Below are positions 25,911 through 34,041 of a stretch of DNA of 64,000 bases, piece after piece; position 1 is the stretch's first letter; each line of letters opens with the position of its first letter. The notes beneath the pieces were generated by a model. It was not told where the DNA came from, searched no databases, and saw only the letters and a list, made by a program, of their open reading frames with translations. The position numbers and the translations under genes are program-made. Origin of the DNA: Dehalococcoidia bacterium (lineage in GTDB: Bacteria > Chloroflexota > Dehalococcoidia > Tepidiformales > Tepidiformaceae); NCBI GenBank assembly GCA_020847985.1, contig JADLBC010000056.1, forward strand, positions 1 to 64,000, written 5' to 3'.

Positions 25911-26357
25911 TCAGCCCGTGCCGTCGGATGCGACGAACGGGATCGGCTTGACGATGCTGAGCGCGGCGCCGAGCGTCAGCGCCTGCTGCTTCGGTCCCGC
26001 ACCCGTCCAGGTGGCGGACTCATTGGCGAGGCGGCCGCCCGTCGTCGGGCTCGTGGGCGTGACGTAGAAGCGGATGGTGCGGCCGTTGGCGCCGCAGCCC
26101 GCGCGCTGCGAATCGGAGACGACATCGACCACGAAGACGGTCGAACCGCTGTCGCTGACGACGCTGCCCGCGCCGCAGACGGTGGAGGTGTTGCCGTTGA
26201 TGACGATGGCGATGACGCCCTGCCCGGCCGAAGCGCCGGAAATGGAGCCATAGATCGTGGCGGGGGGCCCGGGGGGCACGCCCTGCGCCAACGCGGCGGA
26301 GGGAAGGGCCAGCATGGCGGCGGCGGCGATGCCCGCGCCGACCAGTCGTCGCTTCAT
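25911..26357 (-). CDS. Secreted protein, function unknown (paralogue of the downstream gene)
   Basis: This 148-residue protein has a clear signal peptide (AGIAAAAMLALPSAALAQG, cleavage after ALA). The mature part, ATIYGSISGASAGQGVIAIV, VCGAGSVVSDSGSTVFVVDV, then AGCGANGRTIRFYV, parallels its neighbour. The shared order (VxAIV strand, Cys, VxVVS strand, CG, TIxF strand) suggests tandem duplication. No catalytic motif is apparent. It precedes its paralogue by 35 bp in the same direction. Confidence 0.65.
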   Translation of the reverse strand: MKRRLVGAGIAAAAMLALPSAALAQGVPPGPPATIYGSISGASAGQGVIAIVINGNTSTVCGAGSVVSDSGSTVFVVDVVSDSQRAGCGANGRTIRFYVTPTSPTTGGRLANESATWTGAGPKQQALTLGAALSIVKPIPFVASDGTG

Positions 26358-26530
26358 GGATGCCTCACTCTCGGGGGGAATGGGCTCCCCTTTTCAGGCA
26401 AGATAGGAGCGCCCGTTGGTGCGGGCAAGGCACCATCCCTCTACTTCGGCTCAACGCGAAGACAGTTTACAAGCGTTTTACGGGTTCGACCGGATTCGCA
26501 CCCGCCCCGAAAGCGGCTGCGATGGCGCGG

Positions 26531-27001
26531 TTACCCTTCGAAATCCACCACGTGCCGGTGCGGTTCCAGCCCCTTCATCAGGATCAACCGGCGCGGCTCC
26601 ACCACGTACAGGTGCCCTTCACGGATGAAGTACGACGATGACGCGTCTTTCGCGGTTAGTTCCTCCGCCAGGGGAACGAACTCCGGCCCCTCCTGCGGAA
26701 TGTGCCGCGCGCGCCCTTCGATGACCACGCGGTCGAAGGACTGCCAGTCGTGCGCCATCACGTCGCGGTTATCGATGAGGAACGAAACCTCGGGTGTGGA
26801 GGCGATGTTGCGCTGGTGCTGCGGCTGCCCCGAACTCGCGAAGATCACCTCCCCGTTCGCGCGCAGGTGGAACAGCACGTACGTCTGGTAGGGCGTCGCG
26901 AACTCCGCGTGGATGGTCGCCAGCGTCCCCCCCGGCTGTGCCCGCGCGAGCGCGGCGGCGTACTGGAGGATGTCTTCATCGGTTGCGAGCGGGTCGGGCA
27001 T
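26531..27001 (-). CDS. Pyridoxamine 5'-phosphate oxidase-like flavin protein
   Basis: The 156-residue split-barrel protein has GGTLATIHAEFATPYQTYVL, VIFASSGQPQHQRNIASTPE and VSFLIDNRDVMAHDWQSFDR. That set resembles the HugZ/PNPOx-like group acting on heme, B6 or flavin cofactors. Function is not assigned. The ATG at 27001 has TACAAT 8 nt upstream and no ribosome-binding site, so translation probably starts at the 5' end of the mRNA. A longer ORF overlapping the divergent cysteine-synthase gene is a shadow. Confidence 0.8.
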   Translation of the reverse strand: MPDPLATDEDILQYAAALARAQPGGTLATIHAEFATPYQTYVLFHLRANGEVIFASSGQPQHQRNIASTPEVSFLIDNRDVMAHDWQSFDRVVIEGRARHIPQEGPEFVPLAEELTAKDASSSYFIREGHLYVVEPRRLILMKGLEPHRHVVDFEG

Positions 27002-27009
27002 GGCCCGGG

Positions 27010-27015
27010 ATTGTA
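27010..27015 (-). promoter_or_regulatory. -10 box for a leaderless transcript of the flavin protein
   Basis: TACAAT stands 8 nt before the ATG at 27001. Confidence 0.55.
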
Positions 27016-27118
27016 CGCGCGCGCGAGTATGCCCGTAACGGTGCCATCCGGCCGTGAATTCGCCCCCCGGCCGGCGCTCCGAATCCCGCGGCGTTCGTGA
27101 CGCCGACGCCCCTGCCCG

Positions 27119-27124
27119 TAGACT
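27119..27124 (+). promoter_or_regulatory. -10 box for a leaderless cysteine-synthase paralogue
   Basis: TAGACT stands 6 nt before the ATG at 27131. Confidence 0.5.
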
Positions 27125-27130
27125 GGGCGC

Positions 27131-28084
27131 ATGCCCGAACCGTTCGCGAACGTCGCCGCCCTCGTGGGCAACACGCCCCTCGTCGAGCTGAAGAGCCTTT
27201 CGCCTGAGCCCGGGGTACGGCTGTTCGCCAAGCTCGAAGGCCAGACCCCCACCGGGAGCATCAAGGACCGCATCGTCCTCCGCATCCTGCGCGCGGCGAG
27301 ATCGAGCGGCGCACTCGCGCCCGGCCAGCGCATCGTCGAAGCCTCGACCGGGAACACCGGCGTCTCGCTCGCGATGTTCGGGCGGCTGCTCGGCCACCCC
27401 GTCGATGTCTGCGTGCCCGAAAGCGTGTACCCCGAGATCGAGGCGTTGCTGAGCGTGCACGGCGCGCGCATCCGCCGCGTCCCCCGGCAGGCCGGCATCA
27501 AGACCGCGATCGAAGTCGCCCACGCCATCGCCGAACAGGAGGGCGCGTTTCTCCTGAACCAGTTCTTCAGCGACGAGAACGTGGCCGCGCACTACGACAC
27601 CACCGGCGCCGAGATCCTCGCGGACGTGGGCACCGTCGATGTCTTCGTCGCGGGCATGGGCACGGGCGGCACGATTACGGGTGTTGGGCGGCGGCTCAAG
27701 GAGCAGAACCCCGCCTGCCACGTGTTCGGGGTCGAACCACGGCTGGGTGTGCATGTCCAGGGGCTGAAATCGCTGGAGGACGGCTTCATCCCGCCCGTGC
27801 TCGATGAGGAAGTGCTCGACGGCAAGATCATCGTCGGCAACCGGCACGCCTTTTCGCACGCGCGCCGGGCGATGCTGGCGGAGGGGCTCTTCGGCGGGAT
27901 TAGCTCGGGGGCGGTGTTGCACGCCGCGCTGCGCGCCGCCAGCCGCCTGAAGCGCGGCAACATCGTCATGATCTTCGCGGATGCCGGCTGGAAGTACCTC
28001 GGCACCGACCTCTGGACCGCCGGCGACGCCGACCCGGCCATCGAGGCCCACGAGGACCCGCTCGACGACGTCCTCTGGTGGTAG
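27131..28084 (+). CDS. Cysteine synthase paralogue (CysM-like)
   Basis: This PLP fold-type II enzyme (317 residues) has TPTGSIKDRI with the PLP Lys and STGNTGVSLAMFGRLLGHPV. GTGGTITGVGRRLKEQ is the phosphate loop. It shares the closing Trp-Trp (EDPLDDVLWW) with the CysM downstream of CysO rather than with CysK. It could be a second carrier-dependent enzyme or a related synthase such as cystathionine beta-synthase type; no CBS domain is present. It is the third member of the family within 7 kb. Confidence 0.8.
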   Translation: MPEPFANVAALVGNTPLVELKSLSPEPGVRLFAKLEGQTPTGSIKDRIVLRILRAARSSGALAPGQRIVEASTGNTGVSLAMFGRLLGHPVDVCVPESVYPEIEALLSVHGARIRRVPRQAGIKTAIEVAHAIAEQEGAFLLNQFFSDENVAAHYDTTGAEILADVGTVDVFVAGMGTGGTITGVGRRLKEQNPACHVFGVEPRLGVHVQGLKSLEDGFIPPVLDEEVLDGKIIVGNRHAFSHARRAMLAEGLFGGISSGAVLHAALRAASRLKRGNIVMIFADAGWKYLGTDLWTAGDADPAIEAHEDPLDDVLWW

Positions 28085-28109
28085 CGAAAGCCCCGGCAGG
28101 GCCCCTTCT

Positions 28110-28152
28110 GGCCACGCTGGGAACCGGGAACTGGCAACTTGGAACTGTTGTT
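28110..28152. repeat. Heptamer-period intergenic element 4 (one-sided)
   Basis: Units GGGAACC, GGGAACT, GGCAACT, TGGAACT run in register between the cysteine-synthase paralogue and the tRNA. Confidence 0.55.
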
Positions 28153-28153
28153 G

Positions 28154-28230
28154 TGGTCGGGGTAACAGGATTTGAACCTGTGGCCTCTTCGTCCCGAACG
28201 AAGCACTCTACCAGGCTGAGCTATACCCCG
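28154..28230 (-). tRNA. tRNA-Pro (anticodon CGG)
   Basis: The 77-nt gene folds as a full cloverleaf: acceptor CGGGGTA/TACCCCG, D-arm GCTC/GAGT, anticodon stem CTTCG/CGAAG around TTCGGGA, and T-arm ACAGG/CCTGT with loop TTCAAAT. Discriminator A is followed by an encoded CCA. The anticodon CGG reads CCG proline codons. It is flanked by heptamer repeat elements on both sides. Confidence 0.96.
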
Positions 28231-28293
28231 CCGACGGCAGTTCATGGTAGCAGGTGCGCTCGCACGCGCTAGCCGCGCCGTGGGCGCGGCTAG

Positions 28294-28428
28294 CGCGAGT
28301 TCCCAGTTCCCGGTTGCCAGTTCCCAGGGGATCAGCCCCGTGCGGGGAGTGTGCACGCCCGGGGTTGCCCCCGCCTCGAGCCTCGAGCCTCGAACCTCGA
28401 ACCCCCTCCTTCCTCTTTTCTCTCACCC
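28294..28428. repeat. Heptamer-period intergenic element 5
   Basis: The left array is (C)AGTTCC/CGGTTGC. The core is GGGGATCAGCCCCGTGCGGG then CCGGGGTTGCCCCC. The right array is the CCTCGAG/CCTCGAA family repeated four times. The core closely resembles that of the element at 61203-61327. Confidence 0.7.
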
Positions 28429-30735
28429 CGCGACGACGCCGGCGGCGATGAGGGCGTCGGCGGCTGTTTCGTCCACGCCGAAGCGGGCGAGCACTTCGCG
28501 TGAGTGCTCCCCGAGCGCGGGCGCGCCGAACGCGAATCCCGCCTCCGAGCGACTCCAGTCGGCGTAGGCGCGCACGCAGGTCACGTTCCCGAAGGTGCGG
28601 TCGGCGACGGTGCGGAACATGCCGTTCTCCACGAGCCACGGGTCGGCGAAGAGCTCCGTGGGCGCGAGCGCGGGCGCCGCGGGCACGCCGCGTGTGGCCA
28701 TGCGGTCGAGCGCCTCGGCGAGCGGCAACGCGGCGAACGCCCCCCCGATGAGTTCCGCGAGGTCCCCCGCCGCGGGCGCCGCGAGTGCCTGCTCGGCCGT
28801 CATGCGGCCCGCCCATTCCGGGTGATCGAGCGCCAGCGCGAGCTGTTGGAACGCCTCCGCGCCGGGGACGGCGAGGGCGATCCAGCCATCGGCGCAGGCA
28901 TAGAAGCGCCGCAACGCGCCCGGGCCGATGAAGTCGATGCCGCCGATGGGAGCCGGTTCGCGCCCTTCGTACCAGGTCAGTTCGCCCGATTGGAAGAGCA
29001 CGCTCTGGGCGGCGAGCGAAGTGTGTACCTCCTGCCCGCGGCCGGTCTGTTCGCGCGCGTGCAGCGCGGCCTGCATGGCGAAGGCGGCCATCATCGCCGT
29101 GGCCGTATCGTTGACCGCGATCTGGTGGAAGACGGGCTCGTCCTCGCCGCCCTGGGCGCGCATCATGCCGCTGCGCGCCTGCATGAGCGGGTCGAAGCCG
29201 GGGTCGCCGCTGAGTTCGCCCTTCGGCCCATACCCCGTGACCGAACAGGTGATGATGCGCGGATTGATGGCCGCGAGCGTCGCGTAGTCGATGCCGAGCC
29301 GTTCGCGCACGCCCATGCGGAAGTTGTCGAGCACCACGTCCGACTGGCGGACCATCTCCTCGAAGATGGCGCGGCCTTCGGGGTGCTTGATATCCATGGC
29401 GAGGCTGCGCTTGCCGAGGTTGTGCCCGAGCGCGGAGAGCCCGTAGGCGCGGAAGGGGTCGCCACCGGTTGGCTCGACCTTGATGACGTCGGCGCCGAGG
29501 TTCGCGAGCACGGTGGGCGCGTACGTCCCGGCGATGAAGGCGCCGAGGTCGAGCACCTTCACCCCCGCGAGCGGCGCCGCGCGGGGAGCATCGGCCGGCG
29601 GTGGAGGCTGGTCCGCCGCCGCCGGGCGCTCGGCGAGCACGGCATCGAGCGCCACATCCTGGACGAAGCCGCGCACCGCGCCGGGGGTATCGCTGAAGAG
29701 GGTGGGCACACCCGGCAGCTCCACGCGGCCGTGGACGGGGTGTTCGAGCTCGAGGCGCATGCCGTTCGCGGCCACCGTCTCCTCGCGGAACCACTCCTCG
29801 CGCCGCCCGACCGGCCCGCGGGGGACGCCCGCTTCATGGAGGATGCGCAGCCAGTGGGCGCGCGGCATGGTCGCGAAGTGGGCATCGAGGCGGGCGATCG
29901 CCAGCTCCGCGCCCGGTGCGACGAAGAGCTTCATAAAGTCGCCTTCGATGCCTGGCTCGGTGAGGATTTCGGTCAGACCGATGGCTTCGAGCGCCTTGAG
30001 GAAGAACGGTGCGGTGAGGCTGCCAAGGAAGAACCACTCACCGTCGGCGCAGCGGTACAGGCGGTAATGGGGGACACCGCCGCGGCTGCCACGCCCGGCC
30101 ACGCGCGTGATCGCGCCGTCGTAGGTAATCGCGCCGCCGCTTTCGATGGCCGAGACGGCGTGGAGGCCGCTCACCGTGAGCGCCTGCCCGCGCCCGCTGC
30201 GCTGCCGTTCCCAGAGTCCGGCGGCGATGGCGTTCGCCGCGATGGTGGCGTGCGCATACCCGATCTGGGGCGTGACGATGGCGACCGGGTTGCCCGCGTA
30301 GCTCGGCTGCATGCGTGCCACGCCCGTAACCGCGCTCAGCAGCAGCTCATCGGCCGGGAGTTCGGACCAGCGGCCGCGCGGCGCATACGGCGGCATCCAG
30401 GTGTGGAGCAGCCGCGGATTCGCCGCGCAGATGGTCGCGCCATCGAGCCCGAGCCGTTCGAGTTCGCCGGGGGCGTCGTCGAAGATGGCGGCGTCGGCCG
30501 TGGCGATGAGCGTCCGGGCATCGCGGAGCCCCGCGAAGGTCGAAACATCGAGCGTCACGCGGCGCTTGTTGCGGTCCCAGCAGAGGAAGCCGGGATGCGT
30601 GCGGCGGGCGCGCTGGGCCTGCGATTCCACGCGGATGACGTCGGCCCCGAGGTCGGCCAGGAGCATGGTGGCCATCGCCCCTGGGAGGCGGGTCGAGAAG
30701 TCGAGGATGCGGAACGGTTCGAAGGCGCCGGGCAT
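28423..30735 (-). CDS. Double CaiB/BaiF family CoA-transferase
   Basis: The 770-residue protein holds two family III CoA-transferase domains. The first (~1-375) opens FRILDFSTRLPGAMATMLLA and DLGADVIRVE. The second (~395-770) opens VKVLDLGAFIAGTYAPTVLA and NLGADVIKVEP, with KRSLAMDIKHPEGRAIF and DVVLDNFRMGV. Family enzymes move CoA between acids; most are ~400-residue monomers that interlock as dimers, so a fused pair may fold as one ring. The ATG at 30735 has TATACT 8 nt upstream. An alternative ATG at 30762 overlaps the MFS stop. Confidence 0.88.
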   Translation of the reverse strand: MPGAFEPFRILDFSTRLPGAMATMLLADLGADVIRVESQAQRARRTHPGFLCWDRNKRRVTLDVSTFAGLRDARTLIATADAAIFDDAPGELERLGLDGATICAANPRLLHTWMPPYAPRGRWSELPADELLLSAVTGVARMQPSYAGNPVAIVTPQIGYAHATIAANAIAAGLWERQRSGRGQALTVSGLHAVSAIESGGAITYDGAITRVAGRGSRGGVPHYRLYRCADGEWFFLGSLTAPFFLKALEAIGLTEILTEPGIEGDFMKLFVAPGAELAIARLDAHFATMPRAHWLRILHEAGVPRGPVGRREEWFREETVAANGMRLELEHPVHGRVELPGVPTLFSDTPGAVRGFVQDVALDAVLAERPAAADQPPPPADAPRAAPLAGVKVLDLGAFIAGTYAPTVLANLGADVIKVEPTGGDPFRAYGLSALGHNLGKRSLAMDIKHPEGRAIFEEMVRQSDVVLDNFRMGVRERLGIDYATLAAINPRIITCSVTGYGPKGELSGDPGFDPLMQARSGMMRAQGGEDEPVFHQIAVNDTATAMMAAFAMQAALHAREQTGRGQEVHTSLAAQSVLFQSGELTWYEGREPAPIGGIDFIGPGALRRFYACADGWIALAVPGAEAFQQLALALDHPEWAGRMTAEQALAAPAAGDLAELIGGAFAALPLAEALDRMATRGVPAAPALAPTELFADPWLVENGMFRTVADRTFGNVTCVRAYADWSRSEAGFAFGAPALGEHSREVLARFGVDETAADALIAAGVVAG

Positions 30736-30743
30736 GGCGCGGC

Positions 30744-30749
30744 AGTATA
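30744..30749 (-). promoter_or_regulatory. -10 box for a leaderless CoA-transferase transcript
   Basis: A consensus TATACT lies 8 nt before the ATG at 30735. It falls inside the gap after the MFS gene, so this gene can be transcribed on its own. Confidence 0.55.
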
Positions 30750-30761
30750 CGCGGCGCTGCA

Positions 30762-31976
30762 TCAGGTGGCGGCGACCGTCCTTCGCAGCGCCCCCGAGCC
30801 CATGAGCGCGATGAGCAGCACCGCCGCCACCAGCGCCAGCGCGGCCCCGAGCGCGAAGGGTGCGCCGTGACCCACCTCGTCCCAGAGCACGCCCGCGGTG
30901 ACGCTCGCGGCGAGGGTGGCGCCGCCGGCCACGCCCTGGAAGATGCCCATCGCCGTGCCGCGCGCCTCGCGGGGGACGAGGTCGCCGACCATCGCTTTCG
31001 AGACGCCGTCGGTGCAGGCGATGTACGCACCGTAGATGGCGAACAGTGGCCATACCGCCGCGCTCGACCCCGCGAACGCGAACCCGGCATACACGCCGCC
31101 GAAGACCAGGTACCCGGCGACCAGCAGCAGCCCCCGCGGGACACGGTCGGAAAGCGAACCCGCCGGGTACGAAAGGGCCGCGTACACCACGTTGTAGACG
31201 ACGTAGGCGAGCACCACGAGCGTCGCGCTCAGCCCGAGCGATTTCGAACGCAAGATGAGGAAGGCATCGGAGGAGTTGCCGGCCATGAAGATCGCGGTGA
31301 CCGCGAGCAGTAGCCAGAACTGCCGCGGCAAGTGGCGCGCGCGCACCGTCGTGGCGGCCCGCCCGGGCGCACGCTCGGGGAGGGCGCGCAGCACCAGCAC
31401 CGAGGCGATGCCCGGCACGACCGCGAGCAGGATCGCCAGCCGCAGGCGGTCGTCCGCCAGCTGCAGGATCCCGAGGCCCACGAGCGGCCCGATGACCGCG
31501 CCGGCCGTATCCATCGAACGGTGCAGCCCAAAGATGCGGCCGCGGTCGCGGTCGGTGGTGAACTCGGCGAGGAGCGCATCGCGGGGGGCGCCGCGCACGC
31601 CCTTGCCGAAGCGATCGAACGTGCGCCCCGCGAGCGCGACCGGCCACACCCACGACAACCCGACGATGAGCTTGCCACCCGCCGCGAGCGCGTAGCCCGC
31701 GACCACGAACGGCTTGCGCGCGCCTGCCCGGTCCGACCAGCTGCCGGCGAAGAGCTTCGTGAGGTTCGCCGTCCCCTCGGCGATGCCCTCGACCAGCCCG
31801 ACGGCCGTCGCCGGCGCGCCCAGCGTCCCCGTGAGGAAGAGGGGGAGAATGGGATAGACCATCTCGCTGGAGAAGTCGGCGAAGAAGGAGACGAGGCAGA
31901 GCACCCAGACCGGGCGCGGAATGCCGCCGAACGGGCCGCGCCGGGCGGCGGGTTCGGGTGCGGCCGCGGCGGTCAC
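30762..31976 (-). CDS. Major facilitator superfamily transporter
   Basis: This 404-residue inner-membrane protein has about twelve helices. MFS motif A-like loops are GSWSDRAGARKPFVVAGYAL after helix 2 and YPAGSLSDRVPRGLLLVAGY in the second half. Conserved FDRFGKGVRGAPRDALLAEF resembles a family of tetracycline-like or unknown-cargo exporters. The GTG start at 31976 overlaps the stop of the glycosyltransferase gene (GTGA), tying it to the polysaccharide operon, but the cargo is unknown. Confidence 0.85.
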   Translation of the reverse strand: MTAAAAPEPAARRGPFGGIPRPVWVLCLVSFFADFSSEMVYPILPLFLTGTLGAPATAVGLVEGIAEGTANLTKLFAGSWSDRAGARKPFVVAGYALAAGGKLIVGLSWVWPVALAGRTFDRFGKGVRGAPRDALLAEFTTDRDRGRIFGLHRSMDTAGAVIGPLVGLGILQLADDRLRLAILLAVVPGIASVLVLRALPERAPGRAATTVRARHLPRQFWLLLAVTAIFMAGNSSDAFLILRSKSLGLSATLVVLAYVVYNVVYAALSYPAGSLSDRVPRGLLLVAGYLVFGGVYAGFAFAGSSAAVWPLFAIYGAYIACTDGVSKAMVGDLVPREARGTAMGIFQGVAGGATLAASVTAGVLWDEVGHGAPFALGAALALVAAVLLIALMGSGALRRTVAAT

Positions 31977-33022
31977 ACCCCGGCGGCGTCCTTCAGCCGT
32001 TGCCGTTCGCGCCAGGCCCCCGCGAGGAAGCCCGCGCCGTAGGAGAAGTGCATCGTCGCCATCGCCGCGAAGGTGAGCACCGTGTTCGCGCCGGATTTGC
32101 GCGCCGCCCGGTGCGCGGTGAACAGCCCGCCGGCCACATACAGCACCGCGAGCAGCTTCAGCAGCCTGCGCGCCCGCGAAATCACCGTGCCGATGATGGC
32201 CAGCGCAGGCCCGCCCGCCACCATCGCCGCGGGGGCGAAGTGCCGTGGCTGCAGCGGCCGCCCGCGCGAAAGGAGCGTGCCCTTGGCCGCGCCGTATTCC
32301 CAGTACTGCTTCCCCAGCGCCTTCAGCGTCCGCCGCGGGTAGTAGGTGCTGCGGATGGTGGGAATCAGGTGGATCTTGCCGCCGGCTTCGACCAGGCGGG
32401 CGTTGTAGCTGTCCTCGTCGGCGCCATCGACGGTCTCATCGAAGCGGCCGATGATTTCCCACACCTTGCGGTGGTAGCACCCGAACGGGACGGTATCGAC
32501 TTCGCCCTCGGTGTCGGCGTAGCGGAACTTCGCGTTGCCCACGCCGAAGGGGGAGGACATCGCCGCGGCGATCGCCTTGCCCACTTCGCCTTCGCCGACG
32601 GTTTCGATGGGCCCGCCGACGCAGGCCGCGCCCGTTCGCTGCAGCCCTTCGACCGAGGCGCGGACGAAATCGCTCCGCACGACGCTGTGCGCGCCGATGA
32701 TGATCCAGCAATCGCCGGTGGCCGCATCCATGCCCGCGTTGAGGCCACCGACGGTGATGCGCTTCGGGTTATCGACCAGCCGCAGGGCGCGGAAGCGGGA
32801 CGGGTAGTCGCGCACCAGGTCGCGCGTGCGGTCGGTGCTGCCGCCATCGCTGACGATCACCTCGATGCCATCCGGGCCGTAATCCTGGTCCTGGAGCGAA
32901 TCGAGCAGGTTCGTGATGTAGCGCTCTTCGTTCAGGCAGGGGATGACGATCGAGACGAGTGGGCGCTCGGGGAGGGCGAGCGAGACCTCGTCGAGGCGGC
33001 GATGGGACCCGGCTGTGCTCAT
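31973..33022 (-). CDS. Family 2 glycosyltransferase (ExoA-like) with C-terminal membrane region
   Basis: The enzyme (349 residues) transfers sugar from an NDP-sugar to a growing glycan. The GT-A fold is visible in VSIVIPCLNEERYITNLLDS, IVSDGGSTDRTRDLV and WIIIGAHSVV. The EDSYNARL region supplies the ED acid, and a C-terminal part has two or three helices (ALAIIGTVISRARRLLKLLA). The order resembles succinoglycan ExoA. The ATG at 33022 has TACGGT 6 nt upstream. It follows a GT4 gene by 31 bp. Confidence 0.85.
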   Translation of the reverse strand: MSTAGSHRRLDEVSLALPERPLVSIVIPCLNEERYITNLLDSLQDQDYGPDGIEVIVSDGGSTDRTRDLVRDYPSRFRALRLVDNPKRITVGGLNAGMDAATGDCWIIIGAHSVVRSDFVRASVEGLQRTGAACVGGPIETVGEGEVGKAIAAAMSSPFGVGNAKFRYADTEGEVDTVPFGCYHRKVWEIIGRFDETVDGADEDSYNARLVEAGGKIHLIPTIRSTYYPRRTLKALGKQYWEYGAAKGTLLSRGRPLQPRHFAPAAMVAGGPALAIIGTVISRARRLLKLLAVLYVAGGLFTAHRAARKSGANTVLTFAAMATMHFSYGAGFLAGAWRERQRLKDAAGV

Positions 33023-33028
33023 TCGCTC

Positions 33029-33034
33029 ACCGTA
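33029..33034 (-). promoter_or_regulatory. Possible -10 box for a leaderless GT2 transcript
   Basis: TACGGT lies 6 nt before the ATG at 33022 and may add an internal start to the operon. Confidence 0.35.
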
Positions 33035-33053
33035 GAAGCGCCCGCGAACTGGG

Positions 33054-34037
33054 TCAACGCGAGGCGAGCAGGGCAGCGGCGGCGGCTTCGACGCGTTCGG
33101 CGGTGTGTTCGATGTTGTGGTAGGCGCGCACCCAGGCGCGGCCCTCCTCGCCCACCGCCTCGCGCGCATCGGCGTCATCGACGTAGCGCGCGACGGCCGT
33201 CGCGATGTCCACGCCATCGACCGCGCGCACGAACGGCGGGCGCTCGGCGTAGGCATCGTTATAGGTGTACCAGGAGATGACGGGGCGGGCGCAGGCCATT
33301 GCCTCGAGTTCGGCCATGCCGACGACGCCCAGCAGCACCTGCCCGATGACGACGCCGTGGCGCGCGATCAGCGCCGGGAGCTGGCCGCGCGGCTGGTGCG
33401 GCAACACCGTCACGTTGGGCAGGCGGGCAAAACGCGGCGTCCACTCGCCGCCGCCGATCACGGTCACGCGGATCTCGGGGCGTTCCTTCGCCAGCCGCCG
33501 CACGGCGTGGTAGATGCGCACCGCCCCTTTGATTTCCGTGAGCGAACAGATGACGAGCACGTCGCGGCTTTCGCGCGCCGGCGCCAGCGGCCGGAACTCT
33601 TCGGCATTGATCGGGTTCGGGAGGAATTCGGCGTCCGGCCGGCGGGGCAGCACGTAGGGCGCGAGGTCGGGCGTCGAATAGAAGACGTGGGCGGCGCCGC
33701 TGAGCGCGCGTTCGACCATCGGCCGGGTGAAGGGCGTGATCTCGCGCACGTCGCTGCCGTGGCAATGGAGGATGTAGGGGAAGTTGCCGAGCACGCCAAT
33801 CATGCCCAGGTAGGCGTAATGGATGTGAATGGCGTCGTAATGGCCGCCGCGCACCTGGCGGATGATCTGGCCCCATTCGACGGCGCGGACCGGCCCGACG
33901 ACGGGCTTCACCATCCACGGCAGGCCGCCGCCCACCAGCCGGGGGCGAATGACATCGACCTCGTGGCCGCGCGCGCGCAACCCATCGGCCAGCTCGCTGG
34001 CGACGGAGGCGATGTCGTTGATTTCGCAGATGCGCAT
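33054..34037 (-). CDS. Family 4 (GT-B) glycosyltransferase
   Basis: This 327-residue enzyme has a Rossmann N-domain (VASELADGLRARGHEVDVIR, YILHCHGSDVREITPFTRP) and a C-domain with VLVICSLTEIKGAVRIYHAV and VIGGGEWTPR. GMAELEAMACARPVISW contains the conserved ExxxxxxxE-type segment. It would extend a surface polysaccharide from a nucleotide sugar at the cytoplasmic face. The ATG at 34037 is 4 nt after the stop of the Wzz-like gene. A longer ORF to 34220 is only overlap. Confidence 0.85.
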   Translation of the reverse strand: MRICEINDIASVASELADGLRARGHEVDVIRPRLVGGGLPWMVKPVVGPVRAVEWGQIIRQVRGGHYDAIHIHYAYLGMIGVLGNFPYILHCHGSDVREITPFTRPMVERALSGAAHVFYSTPDLAPYVLPRRPDAEFLPNPINAEEFRPLAPARESRDVLVICSLTEIKGAVRIYHAVRRLAKERPEIRVTVIGGGEWTPRFARLPNVTVLPHQPRGQLPALIARHGVVIGQVLLGVVGMAELEAMACARPVISWYTYNDAYAERPPFVRAVDGVDIATAVARYVDDADAREAVGEEGRAWVRAYHNIEHTAERVEAAAAALLASR

Positions 34038-34041
34038 GGCG

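Noticed and set aside
26455-26530. Possible tRNA or attachment-site fragment with GGGTTCGACC and GGATTCGCACCC
   Set aside because: No cloverleaf forms on either strand and no integrase is nearby.
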